From the NCBI GenBank assembly GCA_023245995.1, contig JAHFJH010000008.1:1-40359 (forward strand): a stretch of DNA of 40,359 nt, written 5' to 3'. Position numbers and translations under genes: made by a program. The stretch's first letter is position 1. Each line of letters starts with the position of its first letter. The stretch is from Candidatus Doudnabacteria bacterium (lineage in GTDB: Bacteria > Patescibacteriota > Doudnabacteria > UBA920). The notes beneath the pieces were generated by a model. The model ran no database searches. It had not been told where the DNA came from and was given only the letters and a program-made list of their open reading frames with translations. Below are positions 14,906-23,912 of the stretch, in pieces.

Positions 14906-17900
14906 ATGGTGAATTTTTATAGACATAAGCATTTTACTAAATATCTAAAAGTACTTATTTTAGGTATTATTGCTAGTGCTTTTCTGTTTGCTCCGCTAAC
15001 TGTTAGCGCTGCCGTGCCCATTACGCCAAGGGAACCAGTTGCAGCTACTGGTAGAGTCTTGCAAGCGTCTACATGCGACACTGTACATGGCTTGGATGTT
15101 AGTATTTCCCCAGCAACTGCGGCGATTGGCCAAAAGGTTACCTTAACAGCACAGGTAAAGTCTTTTTGTAGGTCTGCAGTCGCGAGCAACGCTGTATTTG
15201 TATTGGACATATTTAACGGACCAATTTCTGCTGCTAATACGTCTATTGCGACTATTCGCGGAAGCGGTTACCAAGCCACAAGCGAAATACTTATAGCTCC
15301 TGCAGCGTATAGCGTTGGAGACCATTTGCTTGCCGCTCGGATGGTTTATAAAGATACAGACAACAATATGTACGGCGACGCAACTTTTCAAGTTACTGCC
15401 GCAAGTACTACGGGTGCTGCAACCTTAAGCGTAACCAGAGATGCCAATCCCAGCGTGAGCGCTATAAGCGGTACAGTGACAATGACTTTTCACGCACTTT
15501 ATAGTAAGGGCGGGTCAAATATAGAAGCAACGGCCATACAGTACACTTGTGCAGTTGGAGAAGTAGACGCGCGAACAGCCGACGGGTCTCTTGCCGACAT
15601 AGAATGTAATTATGACAAAACAGCGAGAAGCCATACCGTTACCATGCAAGCTATGCAAAGCGTTAACGGTGCTTTAGTTGCTATTCCTGGTGCAACTTGG
15701 ACAACAAATATCCAAATTACCGGCCACGAAAGTGACGATAGTATTTTAAACACAGTTGTTGGAGCGGGAAAAGCAGCATGGTCTGCGCTTGGGTGCATTA
15801 GTTGGCTTGTGGGTGGTCCAGAATGCACAATCAGCCTCATGATTTCAACCATTTCCGACGTTTTTGGCTCTGTGCTTAAAGTTGGTAGTTTATTGTTGGC
15901 TGTTTTTATGGAAAGAATTTTATCCATACAAACATTTACTCCAAAATTTGCGCAAGTAACTTTTGCAGGTTGGGTAATTTTCCGAAATCTTGGAAATATA
16001 TTTTTCATTTTAGCTATCGTGGCTATAGGTGTTGCTACGGTATTTCGTATATCTGGCTGGGCGGTAAAAGACCTATTGGTAAAACTTATAATTGGGGCAA
16101 TACTCATTAACTTTAGTTTAACGATTGCGCAGGCAATTTTGGGCATTGCTGACACTGTGCAACATCAATTTTTACCGGGGGCGTCGGGTGTGGTGCGTGA
16201 AATTATTAATCCGTTTTTTTCTTCAAGTATTTGGCAGTCTATAACAGTAGATGGCGATTTTGGTACCTACCAAGCGGCAGCGAAATCCATTGTAAACTTT
16301 TGGTTTATGTTTGCCGCGTTTATTGCCATTTTGGGCATAACTTTTTTACTTGTGGTAAGGCTTGTAATGTTGTGGTTGTTGCTTATGTTTTCGCCTTTGG
16401 CCTATGTGGCTATGGTGTTACCGTTTACTCGCAAGTATTCGCACATGTGGTGGAGCAAGTTTTTGCAGTGGGCTTTTGTCACTCCTATAGTTGCTTTTAT
16501 GCTTAATTTAACAGCGCTTGTTACAAGAGAAAACTCTAAGGTTTTTGATAATTTAACAACTCTTGACCCAAGCTTGCAAAATAGTTCACTAGAAAGCACG
16601 GTGTCCGCCATGGCTGTACGACTAGTTCCTTTGGTTTTTATGTACATGACTATAAAAGTTGCTTCTTCATTTGGTAAGGGTGCTTCGGGTTTTGTTGATA
16701 AAACATTGGAAAAAGGCCTTGGGGCTACATTCTTGCCAGCAGCAGCTACTGGCGCGCTAGCTTTAAGTGCTACAAAATACGGCGCTACTCGTTTAAACCA
16801 GTTTAAGCAAGAAAAAACTTTGGCAGCAGCTGAAAAGGGTGGTATTGGGGCTAAAGCTGCACATCTAATTTTAAGTCCTATTAGTACCGGCAAGGGAATA
16901 AAAGCTGCGTTTGACGCTAGTGCCGCGGACAGAAAACGGCGAGGCGAGCACGCACAAGATATGTCTGCTGAAATTCTTTCCAAGTCACCGCTTGGTGCCT
17001 TACTTGGGCATAAGTCGCTAATAGGCGCAGTTGAAGCTCGTAAAGCAAAAGAAGCAAAAGAGCTTATGGACAAAATGGTTGGATACAGCCAACCGCAAAG
17101 CTTGCAAGGTTTTGAAGCAGCAGTTAAGGATAAAAATAGCACTGCAGCAGAAGTAGAAATTATGCGTCATGTTCAAAATAGAGATCTTGGTACTATGCTT
17201 GCAGCAGAAGGTTTGGGTAATACATTGGCAGGAAAAATAGAGTTCCTAGATAGACGGGTGGCCGACGGTACCTTTACCGAAGAAACAGCAGCGCGTTTGT
17301 CTGGACAAATAGACTCTGAAGCAAAAAAACAAGGCGACTTACATTATATGGGTGGAACTCGTGTTGAGGGCGATAAACTTGTACGCATAACCAGCGCCGA
17401 CATCGCTACTGCAGGTTCTGCTGGTGCAGATGAATTCGCAAAACAACAAGCTAAGTATGCAGAAAGACTTACAGACATGGGTGCGGGTGCGAGAGCCAGA
17501 GATGCCAGTTTTGGTATGGTTATGAGAGAAGACGGTGCAGTGCCTGTAACGGATGTTGACAGGTTCCAGTACCAGCAAGAGTATATAGAACGAATAGCTA
17601 ACCTTAGCGATGCAGATGTAAATGCGGCAGACTCAGTAAACGACAAGCGCAAGCGTCAAGAGTTGAAAGCACTGTTTGACCCAGTGGTTGGTGAACTGCG
17701 AAGGCAAAAGGCAGTTGATGCTATTGCCGTGGAACTTGCAGCAGAAGCTGCAAAAGAAGGTGTAACTTTAACTGCGGCTGCGGCTGGTGCTGAAGCACAA
17801 GACAAGTTTAATAAATATTTGCGTAAGTATTTGCAGGTTACGACTTCTGGTCAGGCTATTAATAAGAAATCAAGGGATTTGTTTACAACGCTTTCTCGCG

Positions 17901-18364
17901 AAAATGCCAATTTTGGTTCTTCCTTAAAAGGCATTGGGAGTGCAGACAGACGTCGTGTAGAAGATTATGTAAACAATTTAGGTACTTCACCGGAAGACTA
18001 TACGTACAATATGCGTTCAGATATCAACACAATATTCACCTCAATCTCTCCGGCTCAGGCCGCAGCAGCGCAAGCAGAGTTGCAAGCAACAGTGGCTAAG
18101 TCTGTTGCAAGTCGCTTTAGTCCCGTGGCTTTTGGTATTACATCTCCTGTAACCCATACTCAGCTAGATACCATTCGCAATGGAGTTGCTACAGCCATAC
18201 AACGCATTGTCGCACTTCCAGCAAATGCAGGCGTGCCCTTAAAGAATTTACAACCCGCCTTGCAACGCGCGGTTGATGCAGAGCTAAATTCTATGCCTCC
18301 TGCGGCAACAGGTTTAAGTGCAGCTGAAGTTGCGGCAGTCGCAGCAAAAATTTCTAAAGTTTAA
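14906..18364 (+). CDS. VirB6/TrbL-like polytopic membrane protein of a T4SS-like system
   Basis: The 1152-aa product starts with a signal peptide or helix (about 14-36, ending VSAAVPI). An extracellular beta-rich part of about 240 residues with paired cysteines follows, then six or seven membrane helices between about 318 and 590. The cluster FWFMFAAFIAILGITFLLVVRLVMLWLLLMFSPLAYV resembles the central region of VirB6/TrbL-type channel proteins in CPR T4SS loci. The last 550 residues are cytoplasmic, charged, alanine-rich and helical, which is much longer than VirB6. It probably forms the inner-membrane channel that works with PrgI and VirB4. The stop is 2 bp from the next start, so the genes are co-transcribed. 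Confidence 0.75.
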   Translation: MVNFYRHKHFTKYLKVLILGIIASAFLFAPLTVSAAVPITPREPVAATGRVLQASTCDTVHGLDVSISPATAAIGQKVTLTAQVKSFCRSAVASNAVFVLDIFNGPISAANTSIATIRGSGYQATSEILIAPAAYSVGDHLLAARMVYKDTDNNMYGDATFQVTAASTTGAATLSVTRDANPSVSAISGTVTMTFHALYSKGGSNIEATAIQYTCAVGEVDARTADGSLADIECNYDKTARSHTVTMQAMQSVNGALVAIPGATWTTNIQITGHESDDSILNTVVGAGKAAWSALGCISWLVGGPECTISLMISTISDVFGSVLKVGSLLLAVFMERILSIQTFTPKFAQVTFAGWVIFRNLGNIFFILAIVAIGVATVFRISGWAVKDLLVKLIIGAILINFSLTIAQAILGIADTVQHQFLPGASGVVREIINPFFSSSIWQSITVDGDFGTYQAAAKSIVNFWFMFAAFIAILGITFLLVVRLVMLWLLLMFSPLAYVAMVLPFTRKYSHMWWSKFLQWAFVTPIVAFMLNLTALVTRENSKVFDNLTTLDPSLQNSSLESTVSAMAVRLVPLVFMYMTIKVASSFGKGASGFVDKTLEKGLGATFLPAAATGALALSATKYGATRLNQFKQEKTLAAAEKGGIGAKAAHLILSPISTGKGIKAAFDASAADRKRRGEHAQDMSAEILSKSPLGALLGHKSLIGAVEARKAKEAKELMDKMVGYSQPQSLQGFEAAVKDKNSTAAEVEIMRHVQNRDLGTMLAAEGLGNTLAGKIEFLDRRVADGTFTEETAARLSGQIDSEAKKQGDLHYMGGTRVEGDKLVRITSADIATAGSAGADEFAKQQAKYAERLTDMGAGARARDASFGMVMREDGAVPVTDVDRFQYQQEYIERIANLSDADVNAADSVNDKRKRQELKALFDPVVGELRRQKAVDAIAVELAAEAAKEGVTLTAAAAGAEAQDKFNKYLRKYLQVTTSGQAINKKSRDLFTTLSRENANFGSSLKGIGSADRRRVEDYVNNLGTSPEDYTYNMRSDINTIFTSISPAQAAAAQAELQATVAKSVASRFSPVAFGITSPVTHTQLDTIRNGVATAIQRIVALPANAGVPLKNLQPALQRAVDAELNSMPPAATGLSAAEVAAVAAKISKV

Positions 18365-18366
18365 CT

Positions 18367-19734
18367 ATGGCTACGAACATTCAAACATTGGTAGGACAGT
18401 CTACATGGAATAAGGCTGAACAGCAATTGGTTTTGGGCATGGTTCCTTTGCTTGGTCCGGTTTTTTTAGCAGAGCTGTCTACTCGTTTGCAATCTGCCAG
18501 TTTTGAATATGAGTCTGGTATATGGCTACATACTTTGGAAGTTTGTACGGGGCTCGTAAAAGGTCTCCAAAATAAAGATACGTCTGCTCTTTTGGTGTTT
18601 TCTAGTTCTTATGAAGAGCCACTCTTGGATTTTGGAAAATCTTTAGTGCCTATGGCGGTAGATTTGTTAAATGGTACAGTGCCAAATACACCTCCGCTTG
18701 GCAACCCAGATGCATTGGTGGTAGCAAAGTTTGCAATAGGCTTTATAGAACTTGTTCCAGAACGAGCGTTGGTTTGGTGGGTGCAAAATAATTTACTTCG
18801 TTATTTTGCTTCGTTCCCTCTAACGCAATTATTTATGAAACGAAAGCAAGCCGATTGGGCAGGTATAATGGAAGGCTGGGGAGAGGCATATGTACTGGCA
18901 TTAAAGAAAAATCAGGAACTGTTAGGTAAACAAATAATTGTAGGAGAAAATGTGTTGGCGCCTACTGTAGAGCATTGGCTTTCGGAGTACGATGTGTTCG
19001 CAGGAAAACCCAGTCCACAGCGTGAGGCTTTTGAGCGTTTGCGGTACATACAAGAGAATGTAAACTGCAAAGCGCTAAGTAAAGACGAACAACAGGTGTT
19101 GCTTAAATTGTGTGAGTTGTATGATTGGTTTTCGGACCCATACGTAGCGGAAGCAGAGGAAGACGAGCTAAAGAGTTCCTCTACAGAAGCCCGCACGCAA
19201 GCGAATAAAAGCGTTGCCAAGGTGCCAGCAGAAGACGCGCCAAGACAGCAATCAGTTGCACAACAAACGGAACCAAGCAAAAGTTTCCAAGAGGATGAGG
19301 TGCTAATACCAGAAAAGCCGAGTGTAAATATTCAGGGAATTTTAAGCAAGAATCCCGTATTTCCTACGCAAACTGCTGGCCTGCTTGAAGTAGAGAAAGA
19401 TTCTGGTGTGCCCAAGGCTTATGTTTTGCCTGCAGCTCCGGAAATTTTGACGGAGGAAGAAAAAGTCTATTCACTGAACACATCAAAAGTGACTGCCCCT
19501 GTTGCAAAAGAGCCAAAGCCGACACCCCAGCCACCAACCAAGCCACAACCAAAAGTGGCTGAGCAGGTAAGTAATGCACTGCCACCGAGAATTGTTCCAA
19601 TGCGACAGCCAAGTGGGGTGTCGGACAAGTTAGATATGGCCGCGGTAGCGCAGAATGCAAAACAAAAGGAACTAGCTATGCAAGCAGAAGTAGATAAAAA
19701 GCTTGCGGCTTTAAAAAGAAAATCGGGACAATGA
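18367..19734 (+). CDS. Unknown cytoplasmic protein of the T4SS-like locus (helical N-domain, Pro-rich tail)
   Basis: The 455-aa product has no signal peptide or membrane helix. Residues 1 to about 255 look helical and globular, with tryptophan-rich stretches such as ALVWWVQNNLLRYF. The rest is a disordered, charged and proline-rich tail (PKPTPQPPTKPQPK) that ends in a short basic helix (VDKKLAALKRKSGQ). It is tightly spaced after the polytopic gene (2 bp), so it is probably made with it. The layout of ordered head, disordered linker and terminal helix suggests an adaptor that tethers partners. I recognise no family. Confidence 0.65.
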   Translation: MATNIQTLVGQSTWNKAEQQLVLGMVPLLGPVFLAELSTRLQSASFEYESGIWLHTLEVCTGLVKGLQNKDTSALLVFSSSYEEPLLDFGKSLVPMAVDLLNGTVPNTPPLGNPDALVVAKFAIGFIELVPERALVWWVQNNLLRYFASFPLTQLFMKRKQADWAGIMEGWGEAYVLALKKNQELLGKQIIVGENVLAPTVEHWLSEYDVFAGKPSPQREAFERLRYIQENVNCKALSKDEQQVLLKLCELYDWFSDPYVAEAEEDELKSSSTEARTQANKSVAKVPAEDAPRQQSVAQQTEPSKSFQEDEVLIPEKPSVNIQGILSKNPVFPTQTAGLLEVEKDSGVPKAYVLPAAPEILTEEEKVYSLNTSKVTAPVAKEPKPTPQPPTKPQPKVAEQVSNALPPRIVPMRQPSGVSDKLDMAAVAQNAKQKELAMQAEVDKKLAALKRKSGQ

Positions 19735-19761
19735 GCTTGAGTTTATATCGAGTATATAATT

Positions 19762-20631
19762 ATGAACAACCAAACAAGCGTTGAAGCGTTACAAAAGCTA
19801 ATTAAAATTTCTGGACATTTGTCTTTAAGAGAACGAGACGAATGGCTTGGGCTTTTACCGTACATGAACGACCGGCAAAAGTACGAGCTTTTAGCAATTT
19901 TGCAACCAGAACTCGTTGCGACAAAATCTTCCGTGCCTTCATTTGAACTAGAACTGCCAGCGGGTCCAGTAGAATTAGATTTACCTGCGCCCAGCCAAAA
20001 CAGTTTAAAGCAAAGCGCAGACGTAAATAATACACCTATTGAAGCATTGCCTTTAGGTACTCCAATTTCTGCATTTATCAACCGTAATTTTGGCTCTTCA
20101 AAACTTAATACTTCAACATCTACAAACAGTATTAGCGAAAAGTTAGTTGCAAAGAACGAGGATATAACGAAGCCTAAAACAAAAATTGTACCAGAGCGGC
20201 CCATAGTGCCAAGCAACTCGGTGTCTATGGCGGTGCCTAAAGCGCCAGTCCGACCAGAGGTTCCGGTAACTTCGACCAGCATTAGTTTGGATTTTCTACC
20301 CGAAGCTAGCACCGAAGAGGTATTGTCGAATATTAAAAACTTAGAAGATACACGGAAAATAAACGTTGCAACGTTTAGGAGTCTTGGTGCGGAAGGTGTG
20401 CAAGAGGTACTTAATAAACTCTGCGAAAAATTTGGTTACTTTTCTTTACAATTTGCCCTAGAACACTCTCCTTTGTATCAAACGTACTTAATCGTAGGTA
20501 GTAAGTCTCTTAAGGGGGCGCAGACGTTTGATCAGACTAAAGCGGAGTTAGATTCCAAGGGTAAATCGTATTTAACCAAAGAAGAGTTTGAACAAGTAAG
20601 TGATATTTTGCAAAAATTGAAGAATTCCTAG
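19762..20631 (+). CDS. Unknown soluble protein of the T4SS-like locus
   Basis: The 289-aa product has a short N-terminal helical module (about 1-50, SLRERDEWLGLLPYMNDRQKYELLAIL). A low-complexity middle of about 130 residues rich in S, T, P and V follows, then a C-terminal helical domain (about 185-289, VQEVLNKLCEKFGYFSLQFAL...). There is no signal peptide or membrane segment. The order of helical head, disordered middle and helical end parallels its neighbour, suggesting related adaptor roles, though I see no clear sequence similarity. It follows by 27 bp and precedes a promoter for prgI. Its function is unknown. Confidence 0.65.
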   Translation: MNNQTSVEALQKLIKISGHLSLRERDEWLGLLPYMNDRQKYELLAILQPELVATKSSVPSFELELPAGPVELDLPAPSQNSLKQSADVNNTPIEALPLGTPISAFINRNFGSSKLNTSTSTNSISEKLVAKNEDITKPKTKIVPERPIVPSNSVSMAVPKAPVRPEVPVTSTSISLDFLPEASTEEVLSNIKNLEDTRKINVATFRSLGAEGVQEVLNKLCEKFGYFSLQFALEHSPLYQTYLIVGSKSLKGAQTFDQTKAELDSKGKSYLTKEEFEQVSDILQKLKNS

Positions 20632-20651
20632 CGTGTAAATTGGGGGTGGCA

Positions 20652-20715
20652 TGGTATAATAATATGTATGGACCTTTATCTTTAACACTTGGTCAAAGCT
20701 ATTTTCGGTTAAAGA
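20652..20715 (+). promoter_or_regulatory. Internal extended -10 promoter and hairpin leader ahead of prgI
   Basis: TGGTATAAT (20652-20660) is a perfect extended -10 without an evident -35. The leader of about 85 nt contains the inverted repeat TCTTTAAC (20679-20686) / GTTAAAGA (20708-20715). It also has a possible 18-codon ORF starting at 20664. This would give the PrgI-TraC-VirB4 core its own start of transcription. Regulation by the hairpin is inference. Confidence 0.5.
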
Positions 20716-20750
20716 TTTGAGGTAAATGATTAAGGACATTCGCGCAAATT

Positions 20751-21203
20751 ATGCAGTTTCCGGTGCCACAATTTACCGAAGTAGAAGACAAAATAATTGG
20801 CCCCTTAACTGTAAGGCAGTTTTTTATATTGCTTGTTACAGCAGGGATTATATTTTTTTCATATTCTTTGAGTAAAGATTATTACGTTACGGGGGCTGCA
20901 GGCTTTTTGGTTGGAGTGCCTGGTTTGCTTTTAACTTTTGGTCAGTTTAATGGCCGTCCCATGTATTCTTCCATTATTGTGTTTTTGAACTTTCTGACAA
21001 AACCCAGATTTTTTGTTTTTCATAAAGAAGCGGAAAATAAAAAGACATTAGAGGTTAAAGATTTGAAGCAACAACCTGTTGCAAAGCCAACAGAACCTGG
21101 GGATGACACTCGTAGTAAGCTTAAAAAGGTGGCATACCAGTTGCAGTTGCGCGAGGAGCAGGAGAAGGAGTTGTTGTCCACTAAGCAAAAAATAACAAAA
21201 TAA
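20751..21203 (+). CDS. prgI: PrgI-family T4SS membrane protein
   Basis: The 150-aa product starts with MQFPVPQFTEVEDKIIGPLT, the usual opening of PrgI proteins. Two close membrane helices (about 22-39 and 45-63) and the GRPMYSSIIVFLNFLTKPRFFVF segment follow. PrgI/VirB3-like proteins are small inner-membrane parts of conjugation-type secretion systems and sit next to the VirB4 ATPase. The C-terminal 60 residues are charged and helical, reaching into the cytoplasm. The last codons fall inside a tract of 8-nt periodic DNA. It precedes the TraC-like gene by about 100 bp. The ATG has no well-placed Shine-Dalgarno sequence. Confidence 0.88.
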   Translation: MQFPVPQFTEVEDKIIGPLTVRQFFILLVTAGIIFFSYSLSKDYYVTGAAGFLVGVPGLLLTFGQFNGRPMYSSIIVFLNFLTKPRFFVFHKEAENKKTLEVKDLKQQPVAKPTEPGDDTRSKLKKVAYQLQLREEQEKELLSTKQKITK

Positions 21204-21304
21204 CATGGTAACAAATTGGCATAAGAGTGTCTTATTCAACTAGAGAAAATTATTTTAGCCTGTTTGTATGTTACATTGTTAGTATGTTAAATGGATAAAT
21301 TGTT
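21186..21304. repeat. Octamer tracts in inverted arms between prgI and the TraC-like gene
   Basis: The left arm reads AAATAACA, AAATAACA, TGGTAACA, AATTGGCA. The right arm reads TGTTTGTA, TGTTACAT, TGTTAGTA, TGTTAAAT, GGATAAAT, TGTTATGG. TAACA in the left arm is the complement of TGTTA in the right arm, so the arms are inverted copies of one degenerate 8-mer array. The tract covers the prgI stop and runs into the next start codon. Confidence 0.6.
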
Positions 21305-22015
21305 ATGGCTTTAGAAATGCAAAAACCAAATCAAGCTAAGGGTGTGTCTACACATTCAACTTTACGGATTTCTGAAATTCGTGACGACATTGTTATCATG
21401 CAAGACGGTACTCTTAGAGCTATTTTAGCCGTATCTTCTACCAACTTCGACCTAAAAAGTGAGGAAGAACAGAATGGCATAGTTTACGGATATCAAAGAT
21501 TTCTTAACTCTTTGGACTTTCCACTACAGATACTAATGCAGAGTCGGACTCTGGATATTGCTGACTACGTGAGCCGGCTGAAGATTACAACAACACGGTT
21601 AACCAATGAGTTGCTTAAAATGCAAGCTAACTACTATATAGATTTTATTTCTCAGTTAGTGACTGATGCGAATGTTATGAGTAAAAGTTTTTATATAATT
21701 ATTCCGCTGTCGCAGAATGTTACACCTCAAGCCAGTGGTTTCTTTTCTAAACTTTTTGGCGGAGGTGGAGTTGCAAAACAAACAAATCAACGCTTGGAAA
21801 ACCTGCGTCATTATGGTGAGCAGTTACAGCAACGCGTAGACTCTATTGTTAGCAATTTGTCCGGTATGGGTTTAAAAGTGGTTAGGTTAGACACAGGTGC
21901 TTTAATAGAGTTGTATTATAATTCGTATAATTACGAGTCTGCTCCGGCTTTAGATAGCGCGAGTCTTAAAGATATAAAAGTAATTACTACACCGGAGACG
22001 CCTAAGGTGGCATAA
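21305..22015 (+). CDS. TraC-like protein (separate N-terminal VirB4/TraC-type module)
   Basis: The 236-aa product has the pattern of the N-terminal domain of TraC/VirB4-type ATPases: DGTLRAILAVSSTNFDLKSEEEQNGIVYGYQRFLNSLDFPLQIL, followed by QSRTLDIADYVSRL. It has no Walker motifs. A glycine-rich patch (KLFGGGGVAK) interrupts a helical C-terminal half. CPR T4SS loci commonly hold this domain as a separate gene just before virB4. It probably docks to the VirB4 ATPase or to PrgI at the membrane. It ends 6 bp before virB4, a spacing that implies coupled production. Confidence 0.82.
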   Translation: MALEMQKPNQAKGVSTHSTLRISEIRDDIVIMQDGTLRAILAVSSTNFDLKSEEEQNGIVYGYQRFLNSLDFPLQILMQSRTLDIADYVSRLKITTTRLTNELLKMQANYYIDFISQLVTDANVMSKSFYIIIPLSQNVTPQASGFFSKLFGGGGVAKQTNQRLENLRHYGEQLQQRVDSIVSNLSGMGLKVVRLDTGALIELYYNSYNYESAPALDSASLKDIKVITTPETPKVA

Positions 22016-22021
22016 AATTTT

Positions 22022-23878
22022 ATGAGTATTTTTTCTTCAAAAACTCCAGAGCAAATTCAGGCGGAAAAGATAAAGTTGCAAGCTGCCAAGACAAATACTG
22101 AGGTAAACCGTCAGGTGGTTGAGCTTGAGAAAATTTATCAAGAAGGTCTAACTTCTTTAAAGGACTTAATTTCCCCCGCAGCTGTTAAATATGAGAGTTC
22201 GTATTTTGTTCTAAATGGAAAGTACGGTAGAAGTTTCTTTGTTTTAGCTTATCCTCGGTTTCTTTCTTCTAACTGGCTCTCTTTTATTATAAATTCCGAA
22301 GGACAGTTGGACGTGTCAATGTTTATTTACCCAATCGACTCGGCTACTATTTTAAAGAAATTAAAATCTAAGGTTGGTGAAATTGGGTCACAGCTTGCTA
22401 TAAACCAAGAGAAGGGCGTTGTTCGCGATCCTATGTTAGAAACAGCCTATGGCGATGTGGAAGGCCTGCGCGACGCACTTTTACAAGGTACAGAAAAGTA
22501 TTTTAGGTTTGCTCTATACTTCACCATATACGCAGACAATGTAAAAGATTTGGATGAGCAATCGACCATACTTGAAAGCACGCTTGGGGCTAAGCTGGTT
22601 GTTACAAAAAGGGCTCTTATGCAAACAGAGCAAGGGTTCGTGTCTACTTTGCCTTACGGATTAGATGAAATGAACATAGGCAACAACTTAAACACCAGCC
22701 CGCTCTCTACGACTTTCCCTTTTGTTTCTCCAGATTTAACCAGTAACGATGGTATTTTATATGGTATAAATCGACACAACAACAGCCTTATATTGTTTGA
22801 CCGGTTTAAAATGGAAAATGCTAACTTTGTTGTGTTTGCAAAATCCGGTGCTGGTAAGTCGTATGCTATAAAATTGGAGATACTACGTAGCCTTATGATT
22901 GGCACTGAGGTTATGGTTATAGACCCTGAGAATGAATATCAGCATTTGGCCGAAGCTGTGGGCGGTAGTTTTGTTAGCATTTCGTTAAACTCGCAGTCGC
23001 GCATAAACCCATTCGACTTGCCGAGAGGTCTTGAAGGAGAAAGTCAAGAAGACGTTATGCGCAGTGCCATAATATTTTTACTTGGATTAATGAACTTAAT
23101 GCTTGGTAAATTAGATCCAACCGAAGAAGCATTAATGGATAAAGCGATATGGCAAACTTACGCAAAAAAAGATATTAGTCCTACAAGCAATCTTACAAAT
23201 GCCGAATTTCCAACCATGGGGGACTTGGTGGAGGTGCTATCTGGAATGGTGGGCGCAGAAAATTTGGCACAACGTTTGTCTAAATACACTCAAGGTACGT
23301 TTGCTGGTATTTTTGATCAACAAAGCAATGTAGGTCTTGTAAATTCCCTAGTAGTTTTTTCTATACGAGATTTAGAAGACATACTGCGACCTATAGCAAT
23401 GTTCGTTCTGGTAAACCATGTGTGGAACTTGGTGCGAAGCGAACTTAAACGTCGTATATTAGTACTAGATGAAGCTTGGGTTATGATGCAACATGAAGAC
23501 AGCGCAAGGTTTATATTTGGTATTGCTAAGCGTTGTCGCAAATACTATCTTGGTCTTACTACCATTACGCAAGACGTGGCCGACTTTATGGCCTCTCCTT
23601 ACGGCAAGCCAATTGTTACCAACTCATCTATACAAATGTTGTTAAAACAAAGCCCAGCGTCAATTGCTATAGTTGCTGAAACATTTTTCTTAACTGAAGG
23701 AGAAAAGTATTTGTTGCTTGAAAGTGAGGTTGGTGAAGGAATATTTTTTGCGGGTAGCAAACATGCTGCTATTAAGGTGTATGCGTCTTATATAGAAGAC
23801 CAAATAATTACCACCGATCCTAAACAATTGTTGGAAATTAAGGAACAACAAAAGACTCAAGCAGCGCAAGGAAAGTAA
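22022..23878 (+). CDS. virB4: VirB4-family T4SS ATPase
   Basis: VirB4 ATPases power assembly of, and substrate movement through, type IV secretion and conjugation machines at the inner membrane. The 618-aa protein has an N-terminal domain to about residue 240. The ATPase part follows with Walker A AKSGAGKS (273-280), DPENEY (301-306) and Walker B RRILVLDEAW (477-486). Late motifs include RCRKYYLGLTTITQDVADF and the glutamine/asparagine sensor region NSSIQMLLKQ. It is complete. With PrgI and the TraC-like protein upstream it forms the recognisable core of this locus. No VirD4 coupling ATPase or relaxase is visible in the window, so the substrate is unknown. Confidence 0.93.
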   Translation: MSIFSSKTPEQIQAEKIKLQAAKTNTEVNRQVVELEKIYQEGLTSLKDLISPAAVKYESSYFVLNGKYGRSFFVLAYPRFLSSNWLSFIINSEGQLDVSMFIYPIDSATILKKLKSKVGEIGSQLAINQEKGVVRDPMLETAYGDVEGLRDALLQGTEKYFRFALYFTIYADNVKDLDEQSTILESTLGAKLVVTKRALMQTEQGFVSTLPYGLDEMNIGNNLNTSPLSTTFPFVSPDLTSNDGILYGINRHNNSLILFDRFKMENANFVVFAKSGAGKSYAIKLEILRSLMIGTEVMVIDPENEYQHLAEAVGGSFVSISLNSQSRINPFDLPRGLEGESQEDVMRSAIIFLLGLMNLMLGKLDPTEEALMDKAIWQTYAKKDISPTSNLTNAEFPTMGDLVEVLSGMVGAENLAQRLSKYTQGTFAGIFDQQSNVGLVNSLVVFSIRDLEDILRPIAMFVLVNHVWNLVRSELKRRILVLDEAWVMMQHEDSARFIFGIAKRCRKYYLGLTTITQDVADFMASPYGKPIVTNSSIQMLLKQSPASIAIVAETFFLTEGEKYLLLESEVGEGIFFAGSKHAAIKVYASYIEDQIITTDPKQLLEIKEQQKTQAAQGK

Positions 23879-23912
23879 GTTTTAAATGTTTTAGTGTGTA
23901 GATGCGTTAAGT

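Noticed and set aside
15610-17142. Long minus-strand ORFs (181 and 246 aa) opposite the polytopic T4SS gene
   Set aside because: They are antisense to a clearly coding membrane protein with tight operon spacing and show no domain of their own.
20727-20876. 49-codon ORF starting at ATG 20727 with a GAGG ribosome-binding site
   Set aside because: It overlaps prgI in another frame and its product has no sensible pattern; the GAGG is more likely chance or a leader signal.
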